A DNA stretch of 64,000 bases from the NCBI RefSeq assembly GCF_018736145.1, contig NZ_CP059997.1, forward strand, positions 805,501 through 869,500, read 5' to 3'. This DNA is from Amycolatopsis sp. CA-230715. GTDB taxonomy: Bacteria; Actinomycetota; Actinomycetes; Mycobacteriales; Pseudonocardiaceae. Within the stretch, counting starts at the first letter, position 1. Each line of letters begins with the position of its first letter. The translations under genes were made by a program, and so were the position numbers. Positions 16,842-24,884 of the stretch are shown here, piece after piece. Below the pieces are notes generated by a model, which did not search any database, was not told the DNA's origin, and was given only the letters and a program-made list of their open reading frames with translations.

Positions 16842-17156
16842 TTACTTGCTGATGCCGGTGACCTCGACGCGGGTCAGCTTCTGCCGGTGACCCTGGCGCT
16901 TGTGGTAGCCGGTCTTGTTCTTGAACTTGTGGATCCGGATCTTCGGACCCTTGGTCTGCTCGACGACCTTGCCGGTGACCGAGACCTTCGCCAACGCGTC
17001 GGCGTCCGTGGTGACCTCGCCGCCGTCGACGAACAGCACGGCGGGGAAGGTGTGCTCGGTGCCCGGCTCGCCCTCGAGCTTCTCGACCTCGACGACGTCG
17101 CCGACGGCCACCTTGTACTGCTTGCCGCCGGTCTTGACGATCGCGTACGCCGACAC
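16842..17156 (-). CDS. rplU: 50S ribosomal protein L21
   Basis: A 104-residue 23S rRNA-binding ribosomal protein: YAIVKTGGKQYKVAVGD at the N-terminus and IRIHKFKNKTGYHKRQGHRQ near the C-terminus. GTG 17156 is chosen because AGGAG sits nine bases before it; an in-frame ATG at 17171 would put that ribosome site inside the coding region. First gene of the rplU-rpmA unit, behind a structured leader. Confidence 0.97.
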   Translation of the reverse strand: MSAYAIVKTGGKQYKVAVGDVVEVEKLEGEPGTEHTFPAVLFVDGGEVTTDADALAKVSVTGKVVEQTKGPKIRIHKFKNKTGYHKRQGHRQKLTRVEVTGISK

Positions 17157-17214
17157 GGAAGTCTCCTGCATTACTCGACAATGGGTGGGGGCTTGTGCGC
17201 GCGGCCCGCGGCTA

Positions 17215-17262
17215 GGCGGTCCGGGTCTCGCACAATGCGACCCGCTCTAGTGGCGGGCCGCC
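17215..17262 (-). promoter_or_regulatory. Structured leader upstream of rplU
   Basis: On the minus strand, outer arms GGCGG (17262-17258) and CCGCC (17219-17215) enclose a hairpin CGGGTC-GCA-TTG-TGC-GA-GACCCG. It ends 59 bases before the rplU GTG. It could be an L21-type autoregulatory leader; this is inferred from structure and position only. Confidence 0.4.
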
Positions 17263-17275
17263 TTACAGGTTACGT

Positions 17276-17307
17276 GCCACCCCTGATCCACTGGACACCG
17301 GGGTGGC
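17276..17307 (-). terminator. Hairpin after rne
   Basis: GCCACCCC and GGGGTGGC arms, with a small inner TCCA/TGGA stem, lie 14-45 bases after the rne stop. No U-tract. It probably ends the rne transcript before the rplU promoter. Confidence 0.5.
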
Positions 17308-17320
17308 CTAACCCTGTTGG

Positions 17321-20206
17321 TCAGCTGTTCTCCGAAGCGTTGACCGGCGGACCGGCAGGCCGTGAAGCGGCCCGACGCGGGCGGCGCCGTGCCGACCGCA
17401 CCGCCGGTGCGGGCACGCTGCCCTCGGGCGCGGCAGCGTCTTCCTCGGCCGGAGCAGGCGTTTCCGGAGCGGCCTTCTCCTCCGGACGCTCCGCGGGCGG
17501 CTCAGCGGCCTTTTCCGGGGCAGCCTCAGGCGTCTCGGACACCTCAGCAGGCGCCGCGGCCTCCTGCTGCTCACCGCCGCGCCCGCCCCGGCGACGGGCC
17601 CGCCTCGTGCGGCCCGTCGGCTCCTGCGCGTGCCCGTTGAGCTCGGGCTTGCGCGCCTGCTCCGGTTCGGCCTGCTCGTCCTCGTCCTTGGCCGCGGCGA
17701 CCTTGGACGCGTTGGCCATGGCCTGCACCGCCGACACCACGGACTCCCGCTGCTCGGGGGTGCGCGGGTCGGCAGCCTGCTCCGTGCGGGCGGGCTCGGT
17801 GTGGCCGCTCGTGTCCTCGCCCTTGCCGCGGCCGCCTCGGGAACGGCCCTTGCCGTGCCCGTTGCCGCCGCCCTGCTGGTGCCCGCCGTTCGACGACCCG
17901 CTCACCCTGCTGAGATCGCTGGAAACCACGACACCGCGGCCCTTGCAGTGCTCGCACGGCGTGGAGAACGCTTCGAGCAGCCCGGTACCGACCCGCTTCC
18001 GGGTCATCTGCACGAGGCCAAGCGAGGTGACCTCGGCGACCTGGTGCCGCGTCCGGTCCCGGCCGAGGCACTCGGTCAGGCGCCGCAGCACCAGCTCACG
18101 GTTGGACTCGAGCACCATGTCGATGAAGTCGATGACGATGATGCCGCCGATGTCCCGCAGCCTCAGCTGGCGGACGATCTCCTCGGCCGACTCCAGGTTG
18201 TTCCTGGTCACCGTCTCTTCGAGGTTCCCGCCGGAGCCGGTGAACTTGCCGGTGTTGACGTCGATCACGGTCATCGCCTCGGTGCGGTCGATGACCAGGT
18301 ACCCGCCAGAGGGCAGCCACACCTTGCGGTCGAGCGCCTTCGTGATCTGCTCGTCGATCCGGTAGTCGGCGAACACGTCGCCGTTGCCGACGTAGCGCTT
18401 CAGCCGGTCCGCGAGGTCCGGCGCGACGTGCTGCACGTAGGCCTGGATGGTCTCCCACGCCGTGCCGCCCTGGACCTCGAGCTTCGCGAAGTCCTCGGTG
18501 AACAGGTCGCGCACGACCTTGACCAGCAGGTCCGGCTCCTCGTAGAGCATCGTCGGCGCGCTGGACTTCTTCTGGCCCTTGTTCTCGTCGGCCTTGGTCT
18601 TGATGACGTCCCACTGGGCCTTGAGCCTGCGGACGTCGCGGTCGAGCTCCTCTTCGCTGACGCCCTCGGACGCCGTGCGGATGATCACGCCCGCGTCCTC
18701 GGGGACGATCCGCTTCAGGATGTCCTTGAGCCTGCGCCGCTCGTTCTCCGGCAGCTTCCGGGAGATCCCGGTGGCACCGCCCGCGGGCACGTAGACCAGG
18801 AACCGGCCCGGCAGCGAGATCTGCGTGGTGAGCCTGGCGCCCTTGTGGCCGACCGGGTCCTTGGTGACCTGCACCAGCACGCTGTCACCGGTGGACAGCG
18901 CCTGCTCGATCTTGCGCGACTTGCCTTCGAGCCCGGCGGCGTCCCAGTCGACCTCACCGGCGTAGAGCACGGCGTTGCGGCCGCGGCCGATGTCGACGAA
19001 CGCCGCTTCCATCGACGGCAGCACGTTCTGCACGCGGCCGAGGTAGACGTTCCCGACGATCGAACCCGAGCCGGACGAGGTCACGAAGTGCTCGACCAGC
19101 ACGCCGTCCTCGAGCACGCCGATCTGCGTCGACTCGCCCTTCTCGGCGACGACCATGGTCCGCTCGACCGATTCGCGGCGGGCGAGGAACTCGGCCTCGG
19201 ACAGGATCGGCGCCCGGCGGCGGCCCGCTTCCCTGCCGTCGCGGCGGCGCTGGCGCTTCGCCTCGAGCCTGGTCGACCCGCGCACGCTGCGCACGCCGTC
19301 GCCGCTGGTCTTGCCTTCCTTCTCCGGCTTGCCCTCGCTCTTGGCGTCGCGCACGTGCACGACGGTGTTCGGCGGATCGTCACCGGTGTGCTGGCCACCG
19401 TCGCCGTCGGAGTCGTCCCCGCCCTTGCGGCGACGGCGGCGGCGCCTGCGACGGCTCGCGCCGTCACCCTCGTCGGAATCCGCGTCGGCGTCCGGCCCGG
19501 CGTCGCGGGAGTCCTTCGCCTGCTCGTCCTTCTTCTGCTCGGCGTTCTTGTCCTGCTCGGGCTTGTCCTTCTTCTTGCCCGGCTTGGCCGGGGCGTCCTG
19601 CTCGTCGTCGGCCTCGTTCTCGGCCGAGTCCTCGCCGCCCTTGCCGCGGCCACGGCCACGGCGCCCACGGCGGCGGCGACGACGGCCGCTGCCGTCGTCG
19701 TCCCCGTAATCGGCGCCGTCCGCGCTGTCCTCGGGCTCGGTGTCGTCGGAGTCGTCCTCCGCCTTCGCGGGCTTGGCCTGCTCGACCGGGCGCTCCTGGC
19801 GTGCCGAGGGCTCCGGCGGCAGGAACACCGGCGACGGCGCGGCGAACACCGGGACGTGCGCGGCCGGGCGCTTCACGGGCTCCGGCTCTGGCTTCGCTTC
19901 GGGCACCGGCTCCGCGGCGGGCGCGGCGGCTTCGGCGGTCTCGGCCGCTTCGGTCTCGGCCGGGCCGACGAGCGCGTCGGCGACGCGCAGGGCGACCTCC
20001 TTCGGCACGCTCGATTGAGCGCTGCGCGCCGTCTCTCCGAGTTCGGCGAGCTTGGCCAGTACGTCCCTGCTGTGCGAGCCGAGCAGCTTCGCCAGCGCGT
20101 GCACCCTGATCCGGGCGGGCAGTTCGCCCAGCGCGGCGGCGCCGGGCGATGGGGATGTGGCGGTATTCCCGCCGGTGTTCTCGGCGGGTGTGTCCGCGTT
20201 CGACAT
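17321..20206 (-). CDS. rne: Ribonuclease E/G
   Basis: A 961-residue actinobacterial RNase E, the main mRNA-decay and rRNA-processing endonuclease. The first ~370 residues are a charged, disordered extension rich in Arg, Asp and Glu. Then come the S1 domain (GNVYLGRVQNVLPSMEAAFVD, starting near 410), the DNase I-like catalytic part (VIDVNTGKFTG, IIVIDFIDM), the Zn-link CEHCKGRG and a disordered C-terminal tail. This layout with catalytic core in the middle is the mycobacterial type. The start is ATG 20206 after GGAGGAGACAC. The 5' leader is long and structured. Confidence 0.96.
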   Translation of the reverse strand: MSNADTPAENTGGNTATSPSPGAAALGELPARIRVHALAKLLGSHSRDVLAKLAELGETARSAQSSVPKEVALRVADALVGPAETEAAETAEAAAPAAEPVPEAKPEPEPVKRPAAHVPVFAAPSPVFLPPEPSARQERPVEQAKPAKAEDDSDDTEPEDSADGADYGDDDGSGRRRRRRGRRGRGRGKGGEDSAENEADDEQDAPAKPGKKKDKPEQDKNAEQKKDEQAKDSRDAGPDADADSDEGDGASRRRRRRRRRKGGDDSDGDGGQHTGDDPPNTVVHVRDAKSEGKPEKEGKTSGDGVRSVRGSTRLEAKRQRRRDGREAGRRRAPILSEAEFLARRESVERTMVVAEKGESTQIGVLEDGVLVEHFVTSSGSGSIVGNVYLGRVQNVLPSMEAAFVDIGRGRNAVLYAGEVDWDAAGLEGKSRKIEQALSTGDSVLVQVTKDPVGHKGARLTTQISLPGRFLVYVPAGGATGISRKLPENERRRLKDILKRIVPEDAGVIIRTASEGVSEEELDRDVRRLKAQWDVIKTKADENKGQKKSSAPTMLYEEPDLLVKVVRDLFTEDFAKLEVQGGTAWETIQAYVQHVAPDLADRLKRYVGNGDVFADYRIDEQITKALDRKVWLPSGGYLVIDRTEAMTVIDVNTGKFTGSGGNLEETVTRNNLESAEEIVRQLRLRDIGGIIVIDFIDMVLESNRELVLRRLTECLGRDRTRHQVAEVTSLGLVQMTRKRVGTGLLEAFSTPCEHCKGRGVVVSSDLSRVSGSSNGGHQQGGGNGHGKGRSRGGRGKGEDTSGHTEPARTEQAADPRTPEQRESVVSAVQAMANASKVAAAKDEDEQAEPEQARKPELNGHAQEPTGRTRRARRRGGRGGEQQEAAAPAEVSETPEAAPEKAAEPPAERPEEKAAPETPAPAEEDAAAPEGSVPAPAVRSARRRPRRAASRPAGPPVNASENS

Positions 20207-20715
20207 GTGTCTCCTCCGCCCCCGGGCGCGTCTGCCAGCCCGTGGCTGGAAGGACGCGGCCGCGCAGGGGCCCCTTCTATGTCTCCGCACTCCCTTTCGG
20301 GAGGCTTGTCTGGTCCGCCGTGGTGGGGTCACCGACGGCGGGAATCCTCGCCTGTCGCCACGACGTCACCGGGGTCCGGCTGCCCGTCGTTGGCAGGTCC
20401 ACTCGGCGCCACACCGGCTGGGCCGTGGCTGTGCGCCACCGTCCACGTCGTCGAGCCGCCCGCCTGCAGCGAGCGGCGACTCCCGCGATGCTCTTTCGGC
20501 ATGTCACCGGGCCGCCGTACCGGCGCCAGCCGTGTGAACACGGCGTGCGCGGCCCGGTGGCCACCACGAGTATCCCACACCGTGCGCCCGGTGGGGGGTG
20601 CTCGGGTCCGTCGCGGCGCGTCCCGGCTGGCACGGCAGTGCGAACTTCGCCGGAGAACTTGTCCGGGTCACCGCACGTGGATAACGTGCGCGACGAGGGC
20701 ATCGAGCGGCGCTCG
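20207..20715. promoter_or_regulatory. rne-subtilase divergent region with structured rne leader
   Basis: A 509-base non-coding gap. On the minus strand a hairpin GCGTC-CTT-CCAGCC-ACG-GGCTGG-CA-GACGC lies at 20257-20228, 22 bases before the rne ATG. A GAAA-tetraloop hairpin (CTCCC-GAAA-GGGAG) lies at 20303-20290. An extended -10 candidate (TGGGATACT, 20577-20569) would give a leader of about 355 bases. The plus-strand side holds the subtilase promoter. No gene is seen in between. Confidence 0.55.
20659..20689 (+). promoter_or_regulatory. Putative subtilase promoter with embedded palindrome
   Basis: TTGTCC (20659-20664) and GATAAC (20680-20685) are -35/-10-like with a short 15-base spacer. A perfect inverted repeat GCACGT/ACGTGC with a five-base spacer (20673-20689) overlaps the -10, so a dimeric repressor could block it. 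Confidence 0.4.
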
Positions 20716-22176
20716 ATGTGGGCGGACTCGGGGCCGGTGGGAGGTGCGGTGGCGCTGCTGGGGCCCGTGCGCAGGGTGGCGGCCGTCACCCTGGTGCTGT
20801 GCGCGCAGCTCGTCGGCTTCCCTGCCGCGCACGCGCAAGGCCAGGACTGCTCGGCTTCCGGTCGCGCGGCGCGCTACGTCGTCGTCTTCGACAAGGGCAC
20901 CTCCGCGGATTCGGCGGCGCGGCAGATCGGCGCCGCCTGCGGCGAGGAGACCACCTACTACCCGCAGATCGCCGTCGGCGTGGCGACCTCGACCGACGAG
21001 GGCTTCGCCGCGAACCTCGGGCTCGACCGCGCGTTCAGCGCGCAGGCCGAACGGCGCGCGGCGCCGCACTCGCACCGGACGGGCAAGCCCGCCTCGGTCG
21101 CGGCGGCGGGGGCGGTGCCCGTCGCGGACCGGAGCGGGGACCAGTGGGACATGCGGGCGATCGGCGCCGCGTGGCCGCCGGGACGTTCGCCCGGCAGCCG
21201 CTCGGTCGTCGTCGGTGTGCTGGACTCGGGGATCGACGCGACGCATCCCGATCTGGCCGCCGCGATCGTGCCGGGCAAGTCCGCGGGCTGCCTCACCGGC
21301 GCGCCGGACCCGGACCAGGCGAGCTGGCTGCCCGGCACCTCGTCGCACGGCACGCACGTGGCGGGCACGATCGCCGCCGCGAACGACGGCAAGGGGGTGA
21401 CCGGGGTCGCGCCAGGGGTCGGCGTCGCCTCGGTCAAGGTCGTCGACGACCACGGTTACGTCGATCCGGAAGCGGCGGTGTGCGGCCTGATGTGGGCCGC
21501 TGCGCAGCACATGCGGGTCACGAACAGCAGCTTCTCGGTCGACCCGTGGGGGCTGTCCTGCGCGCGCGGTGACGATCACGGCGTGGTGCACGAAGCGCTC
21601 GCCCGCGCCGTCGAGTATTCGACGGCGTCCGGGACGCTGAACGTCGCCGCCGCGACGAACGAGGCAGTGAACCTCACCCCGTCCCCGAAGTCCGGGACGC
21701 CGCCGGGTGGCACCGGTTGCGAGGCGCTGCCCGCCGGGTTCCGCGACGTCGTCACCGTGTCGGCGATCGGGACGGCCCCGGTCAAGGCCGGGTACAGCTC
21801 CTACGGGCTCGGGGTGATCGACCTGACCGCGCCGGGCGGTGACGACCGCGGCTGCGTGCTGTCGACCGTCCCCGGCGGGTACGCGCCGATGTGCGGGACC
21901 TCGATGGCGGCACCTCACGTGGCGGGAGTCGCCGCGCTGCTGGCCTCGGCGCGTCCGGAAGCGGGCCCGCGCGCGCTGCGGTCCGATTTGGAGCACGAAG
22001 CGAAACCGGTGCCCTGCCCCGGCGACTACGACCTGACCGGCGACGGCGACCAGGACGCGTTCTGCGACGGGTACTCCGCCTACAACGGGTTCTACGGGCA
22101 CGGCCTCGTCGACGCCGCCGCGGCCGTGCCCGCCGCGCCGGTGACCGATTTCGGCCTCGCCCGGCTGACGCCTTGA
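20716..22176 (+). CDS. Secreted subtilisin-like serine protease (S8)
   Basis: A 486-residue exported protease. The signal sequence ends AQLVGFPAAHA, with cleavage expected before QGQ. An inhibitor-like propeptide follows (YVVVFDKGTSADSAARQIG). The catalytic triad lies in VVGVLDSGIDATHPD (Asp), SSHGTHVAGTIAA (His) and CGTSMAAPHVAG (Ser). A late insertion GDYDLTGDGDQDAFCDGYSA looks like a Ca-binding or disulfide loop. ATG 20716 is used; GTG codons upstream are possible. The -35 of the next gene overlaps its stop, so the clamp-like MerR gene sits directly behind it. Confidence 0.9.
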   Translation: MWADSGPVGGAVALLGPVRRVAAVTLVLCAQLVGFPAAHAQGQDCSASGRAARYVVVFDKGTSADSAARQIGAACGEETTYYPQIAVGVATSTDEGFAANLGLDRAFSAQAERRAAPHSHRTGKPASVAAAGAVPVADRSGDQWDMRAIGAAWPPGRSPGSRSVVVGVLDSGIDATHPDLAAAIVPGKSAGCLTGAPDPDQASWLPGTSSHGTHVAGTIAAANDGKGVTGVAPGVGVASVKVVDDHGYVDPEAAVCGLMWAAAQHMRVTNSSFSVDPWGLSCARGDDHGVVHEALARAVEYSTASGTLNVAAATNEAVNLTPSPKSGTPPGGTGCEALPAGFRDVVTVSAIGTAPVKAGYSSYGLGVIDLTAPGGDDRGCVLSTVPGGYAPMCGTSMAAPHVAGVAALLASARPEAGPRALRSDLEHEAKPVPCPGDYDLTGDGDQDAFCDGYSAYNGFYGHGLVDAAAAVPAAPVTDFGLARLTP

Positions 22177-22203
22177 CCTTCAAGGAACTTCACCGTCGAG
22201 GAT
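22173..22203 (+). promoter_or_regulatory. MerR-type promoter in front of the MerR-clamp gene
   Basis: TTGACC (22173-22178) and GAGGAT (22198-22203) are separated by 19 bases, the long spacer typical of promoters that MerR proteins untwist. The -10 ends seven bases before ATG 22211. The -10 match is weak (3/6), so this is a candidate only. Confidence 0.35.
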
Positions 22204-22210
22204 CGCGGTC

Positions 22211-23227
22211 ATGAACGACGGCTTGCTGAGCATCAGCGTCTTCGCGCGCCGGGTCGGCATCACCCCGAGCGCGCTGCGGTTCTACGCCGACTGCGGGGTC
22301 CTCACCCCCGCACGGGTCGACCCGGTGACCGGATACCGGCTCTACCACCCGGACCAGGAAAGCAGGGCGGCGCTCGTCCGCAGGCTGCGCGCGGCCGGGC
22401 TCCCGCTGCCGAAGGTGACCGAGGTGCTCGACGGCCCGCCGGAGGCCACCGGGGAAATCCTGCGGGAGCACCTGCGCTCGGTGCGGGCGGCGGCGGAATC
22501 GGCCGCCCTCGTCGTGGAAGAAGTGCTCGCCGAGCACTCCTCGGTCACCGCCGCCACGGTCGGCGGCGCGGAACTCGCGAGCGCGATCCGCCAGGTGGTG
22601 CCCGCGGCCGACGCGGCGCACGCGACGCTGGCCGGGGTGCTCGTCGAGGTGGACACGGCCGAAGTCCGCCTCGTCGCGACGGACCGGTACCGGCTCGCGA
22701 TGCGCAGCCTCGCCGTCTCGGCGAGGACCGGCGCGCCGCGGCAGGTGGTCGTCGACGGTGCCGAGCTCGCGGTGCTGGGCCCCGCGGTGGCGCGGTCGGC
22801 GACGGCGACCCTGACCGTCGAGGACCGGTCGCTGTCGATCCGGGCGGAATCCGGGGTCCGGCTGGCGCCCGCGACGGCCGATTTTCCGGACTACCGCGTG
22901 GTGCTGGCCCAGCTCGGGGATCCGGTGTCCCGCGTCGTCACTGGCCGCGAACACCTGCGGGACGCCGTGCTCGCCGGGGACGCCGCCAAGGTCCGGCTCG
23001 AAACCGACGGCGACGAGCTCGTGGTCGGCGCGTCCCGCCTGCCCGCCCTGTGTCCCGGCGAACCGGTGCTGGCCGCGTTCGATCCGGCGGTGCTGGCACC
23101 GGCGCTCGAAGCGGGCGTGGGCCCCGATGTGCTGCTCGAGTTCACCGCCGATCCGCACCAGCCCGTGGTGGTGCGTTCCGCGGACCAGGGCGACTTCCGC
23201 ACGCTCGTGATGCCCGTGGCGCGCTGA
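22211..23227 (+). CDS. MerR-family regulator fused to DNA sliding-clamp (DnaN) domains 2-3
   Basis: A 338-residue fusion. Residues 5-75 are a MerR winged HTH (ISVFARRVGITPSALRFYAD, DPVTGYRLYH), followed by a helical linker to about 110. From 112 to the end the sequence matches the second and third domains of the replicative beta clamp: LVATDRYRLAMRSL (154-167) corresponds to clamp domain 2, FPDYRVVL (225-232) to the domain 2/3 border and TLVMPVAR (331-338) to the clamp C-terminus MPxR. The clamp peptide-binding pocket lies between these domains. MerR takes the place of clamp domain 1. Function unknown; a link between replication state and transcription is a reasonable guess. Confidence 0.85.
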   Translation: MNDGLLSISVFARRVGITPSALRFYADCGVLTPARVDPVTGYRLYHPDQESRAALVRRLRAAGLPLPKVTEVLDGPPEATGEILREHLRSVRAAAESAALVVEEVLAEHSSVTAATVGGAELASAIRQVVPAADAAHATLAGVLVEVDTAEVRLVATDRYRLAMRSLAVSARTGAPRQVVVDGAELAVLGPAVARSATATLTVEDRSLSIRAESGVRLAPATADFPDYRVVLAQLGDPVSRVVTGREHLRDAVLAGDAAKVRLETDGDELVVGASRLPALCPGEPVLAAFDPAVLAPALEAGVGPDVLLEFTADPHQPVVVRSADQGDFRTLVMPVAR

Positions 23228-23245
23228 AAACCCGCGTGGAAAACC

Positions 23246-24076
23246 TCAGTGCAGCAACATCTTCTTGAGCCGCCGCGTCGCGCCGTACACCCCGAGCGCC
23301 GCGAGCGCGATCAGGTAGCCGGTGTGCCACAGCAGCACCGGGCCGACCACGCCGGTCGACAGCCCGCGCATGATCTCGACCCCTTGGTACAGCGGGGAAA
23401 GCTGCACGACGACCTGGAGCGGGCCGGGATAGACCGACAGCGGGTAGAAAGTCGCCGAGAACAGGAAGAGCGGCATCACGACGAGCTGGATGTAGTCGAA
23501 CTGGGACGGTGACTTGAGGAACGTCGCGCAGGCCATGCCCACCGCGGCGAACGCGAACGCGACGAGCAGCGCGACCACCGGCATCAGGATCACCCAGGCC
23601 GAGGTGATCAGCCCCATCACGCCCATCACCCCGACAAAAGCGATCGCGTAGACCCCGCCGCGCAGCACCGACCAGCCGATCTCGCCCATCGCGATGTCGA
23701 GCGGGCCGATCGGGGTCGCCAGCATCGCGTCGTACAGCCTGCTGTAGCGGAACCGGAAGAACACGGCGTAGGTCGCGTCGAAGATGGCGCCGTTCATCGC
23801 CGACGACGCGAGCAGCGCGGGCGCGACGAAGGCGACGTAGCTGAGCTGCTGCCCGCCGGGGCCGGTGACCGTCTCGACGAGCTTGCCGAACCCGATCTTG
23901 AAAGCGAACAGGTAGAACAGCGGCTCGAAGACACCGGACAGGAACACGAGCCACGCCCGCGAATACGCGAGCACGGAGCGCTCGATGATGCGGCTCGCCC
24001 TGCCCGCGTACAACCCGGGCGGGAGGATCCGCAGCAGCAGACCGGGGCGCCGCGGGCTGGGGGCCAGTGCGGTCAT
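23246..24076 (-). CDS. ABC-2 type transporter permease (second subunit)
   Basis: A 276-residue membrane protein with six predicted helices, of the DrrB/NodJ-like ABC-2 permease group. RIIERSVLAYSRAWLVFLSG at the N-terminus, FRFRYSRLYDAMLATPIGPL and LYQGVEIMRGL are typical. One base separates its ATG from the stop of the sister permease. With that gene and the ATPase it forms a three-gene exporter, probably for a drug, lipid or antibiotic; the substrate is unknown. Confidence 0.9.
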   Translation of the reverse strand: MTALAPSPRRPGLLLRILPPGLYAGRASRIIERSVLAYSRAWLVFLSGVFEPLFYLFAFKIGFGKLVETVTGPGGQQLSYVAFVAPALLASSAMNGAIFDATYAVFFRFRYSRLYDAMLATPIGPLDIAMGEIGWSVLRGGVYAIAFVGVMGVMGLITSAWVILMPVVALLVAFAFAAVGMACATFLKSPSQFDYIQLVVMPLFLFSATFYPLSVYPGPLQVVVQLSPLYQGVEIMRGLSTGVVGPVLLWHTGYLIALAALGVYGATRRLKKMLLH

Positions 24077-24077
24077 C

Positions 24078-24884
24078 TCAGATCACCAGCCTTCGCCGGA
24101 AGTACTTCCGCGCGAACGCGGCGCCGACACCCGCGAGCACCGCGAGGTACAGGACGTGCCCCACCGCGGGCCAGCACGAGAGGCCGCCGAGCGTGGCGCC
24201 CCTGGCGAGCTCGTTTCCGTGCCACAGCGGGGAAATCCACGCGAGCCAGCGCAGCGCGGCCGGGATCTGCTCGATCGGGAAGAACGTGCCGGCGAACAGG
24301 GTCATCGGCATCACGATGAACCGGAACACCGAGGCGAACCGCTCCCCCTCGTCGAACGTTCTCGCGGCGAGCACCATCATCGGCGTGCCGCAGGACAGTC
24401 CGGTGAGGACGCCGACGAGCACGACCGCGAGCACCCCGAAGTTCAGCCAGGCGCCGAAGAACAACGCGATGAGCGCGTAAACCAGGCCCGCGAGCGCGAG
24501 CCGCAAGGTCAGCCACAGCACCTGACCGCCGAGCAGCTGGCCCGGGGTCATCGGCGTCGAGGTGACCGCGATGTAGTCCTTCTGCCACTTGAACCCGGAC
24601 AGCACCGGGTAGCTCGACTCGCCGACCGCGTTCTGCGCGGCCGCCGCGACCAGCAGTGCCGGTGCCACGTAGTGCAGGTAGGACAGCCCGCCGGTGGCCG
24701 GGCCCGCCTGCACCTGCGAACCGAAGCCGAGCCCCATCGCGGCGAGGAACAGCACCGGCTGCAGCCCGGTCGAGTACAGCGTGGACGTCCAGTAGCGCCG
24801 GTACCAGGTCCAGTGCCCCTCGACGCGCAGCCAGGCCGCGCGCCACGAACCGACGACGACCCCCGTGGGTTCCGGTGCGTCCAT
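24078..24884 (-). CDS. ABC-2 type transporter permease (first subunit)
   Basis: A 268-residue six-helix permease homologous to its neighbour: FKWQKDYIAVTSTPMTPGQL and SPLWHGNELARG correspond to the same positions in the sister subunit, so the pair arose by duplication and likely forms a heterodimer. The ATG at 24884 overlaps the ATPase stop (TGATG). The open frame continues far upstream but only inside the ATPase gene. Confidence 0.9.
   Translation of the reverse strand: MDAPEPTGVVVGSWRAAWLRVEGHWTWYRRYWTSTLYSTGLQPVLFLAAMGLGFGSQVQAGPATGGLSYLHYVAPALLVAAAAQNAVGESSYPVLSGFKWQKDYIAVTSTPMTPGQLLGGQVLWLTLRLALAGLVYALIALFFGAWLNFGVLAVVLVGVLTGLSCGTPMMVLAARTFDEGERFASVFRFIVMPMTLFAGTFFPIEQIPAALRWLAWISPLWHGNELARGATLGGLSCWPAVGHVLYLAVLAGVGAAFARKYFRRRLVI

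Noticed and set aside
17630..21400. Very long open frame antisense to rne running into the subtilase gene
   Set aside because: Shadow of the repetitive, GC-rich rne extension; low-complexity translation and no start signals.
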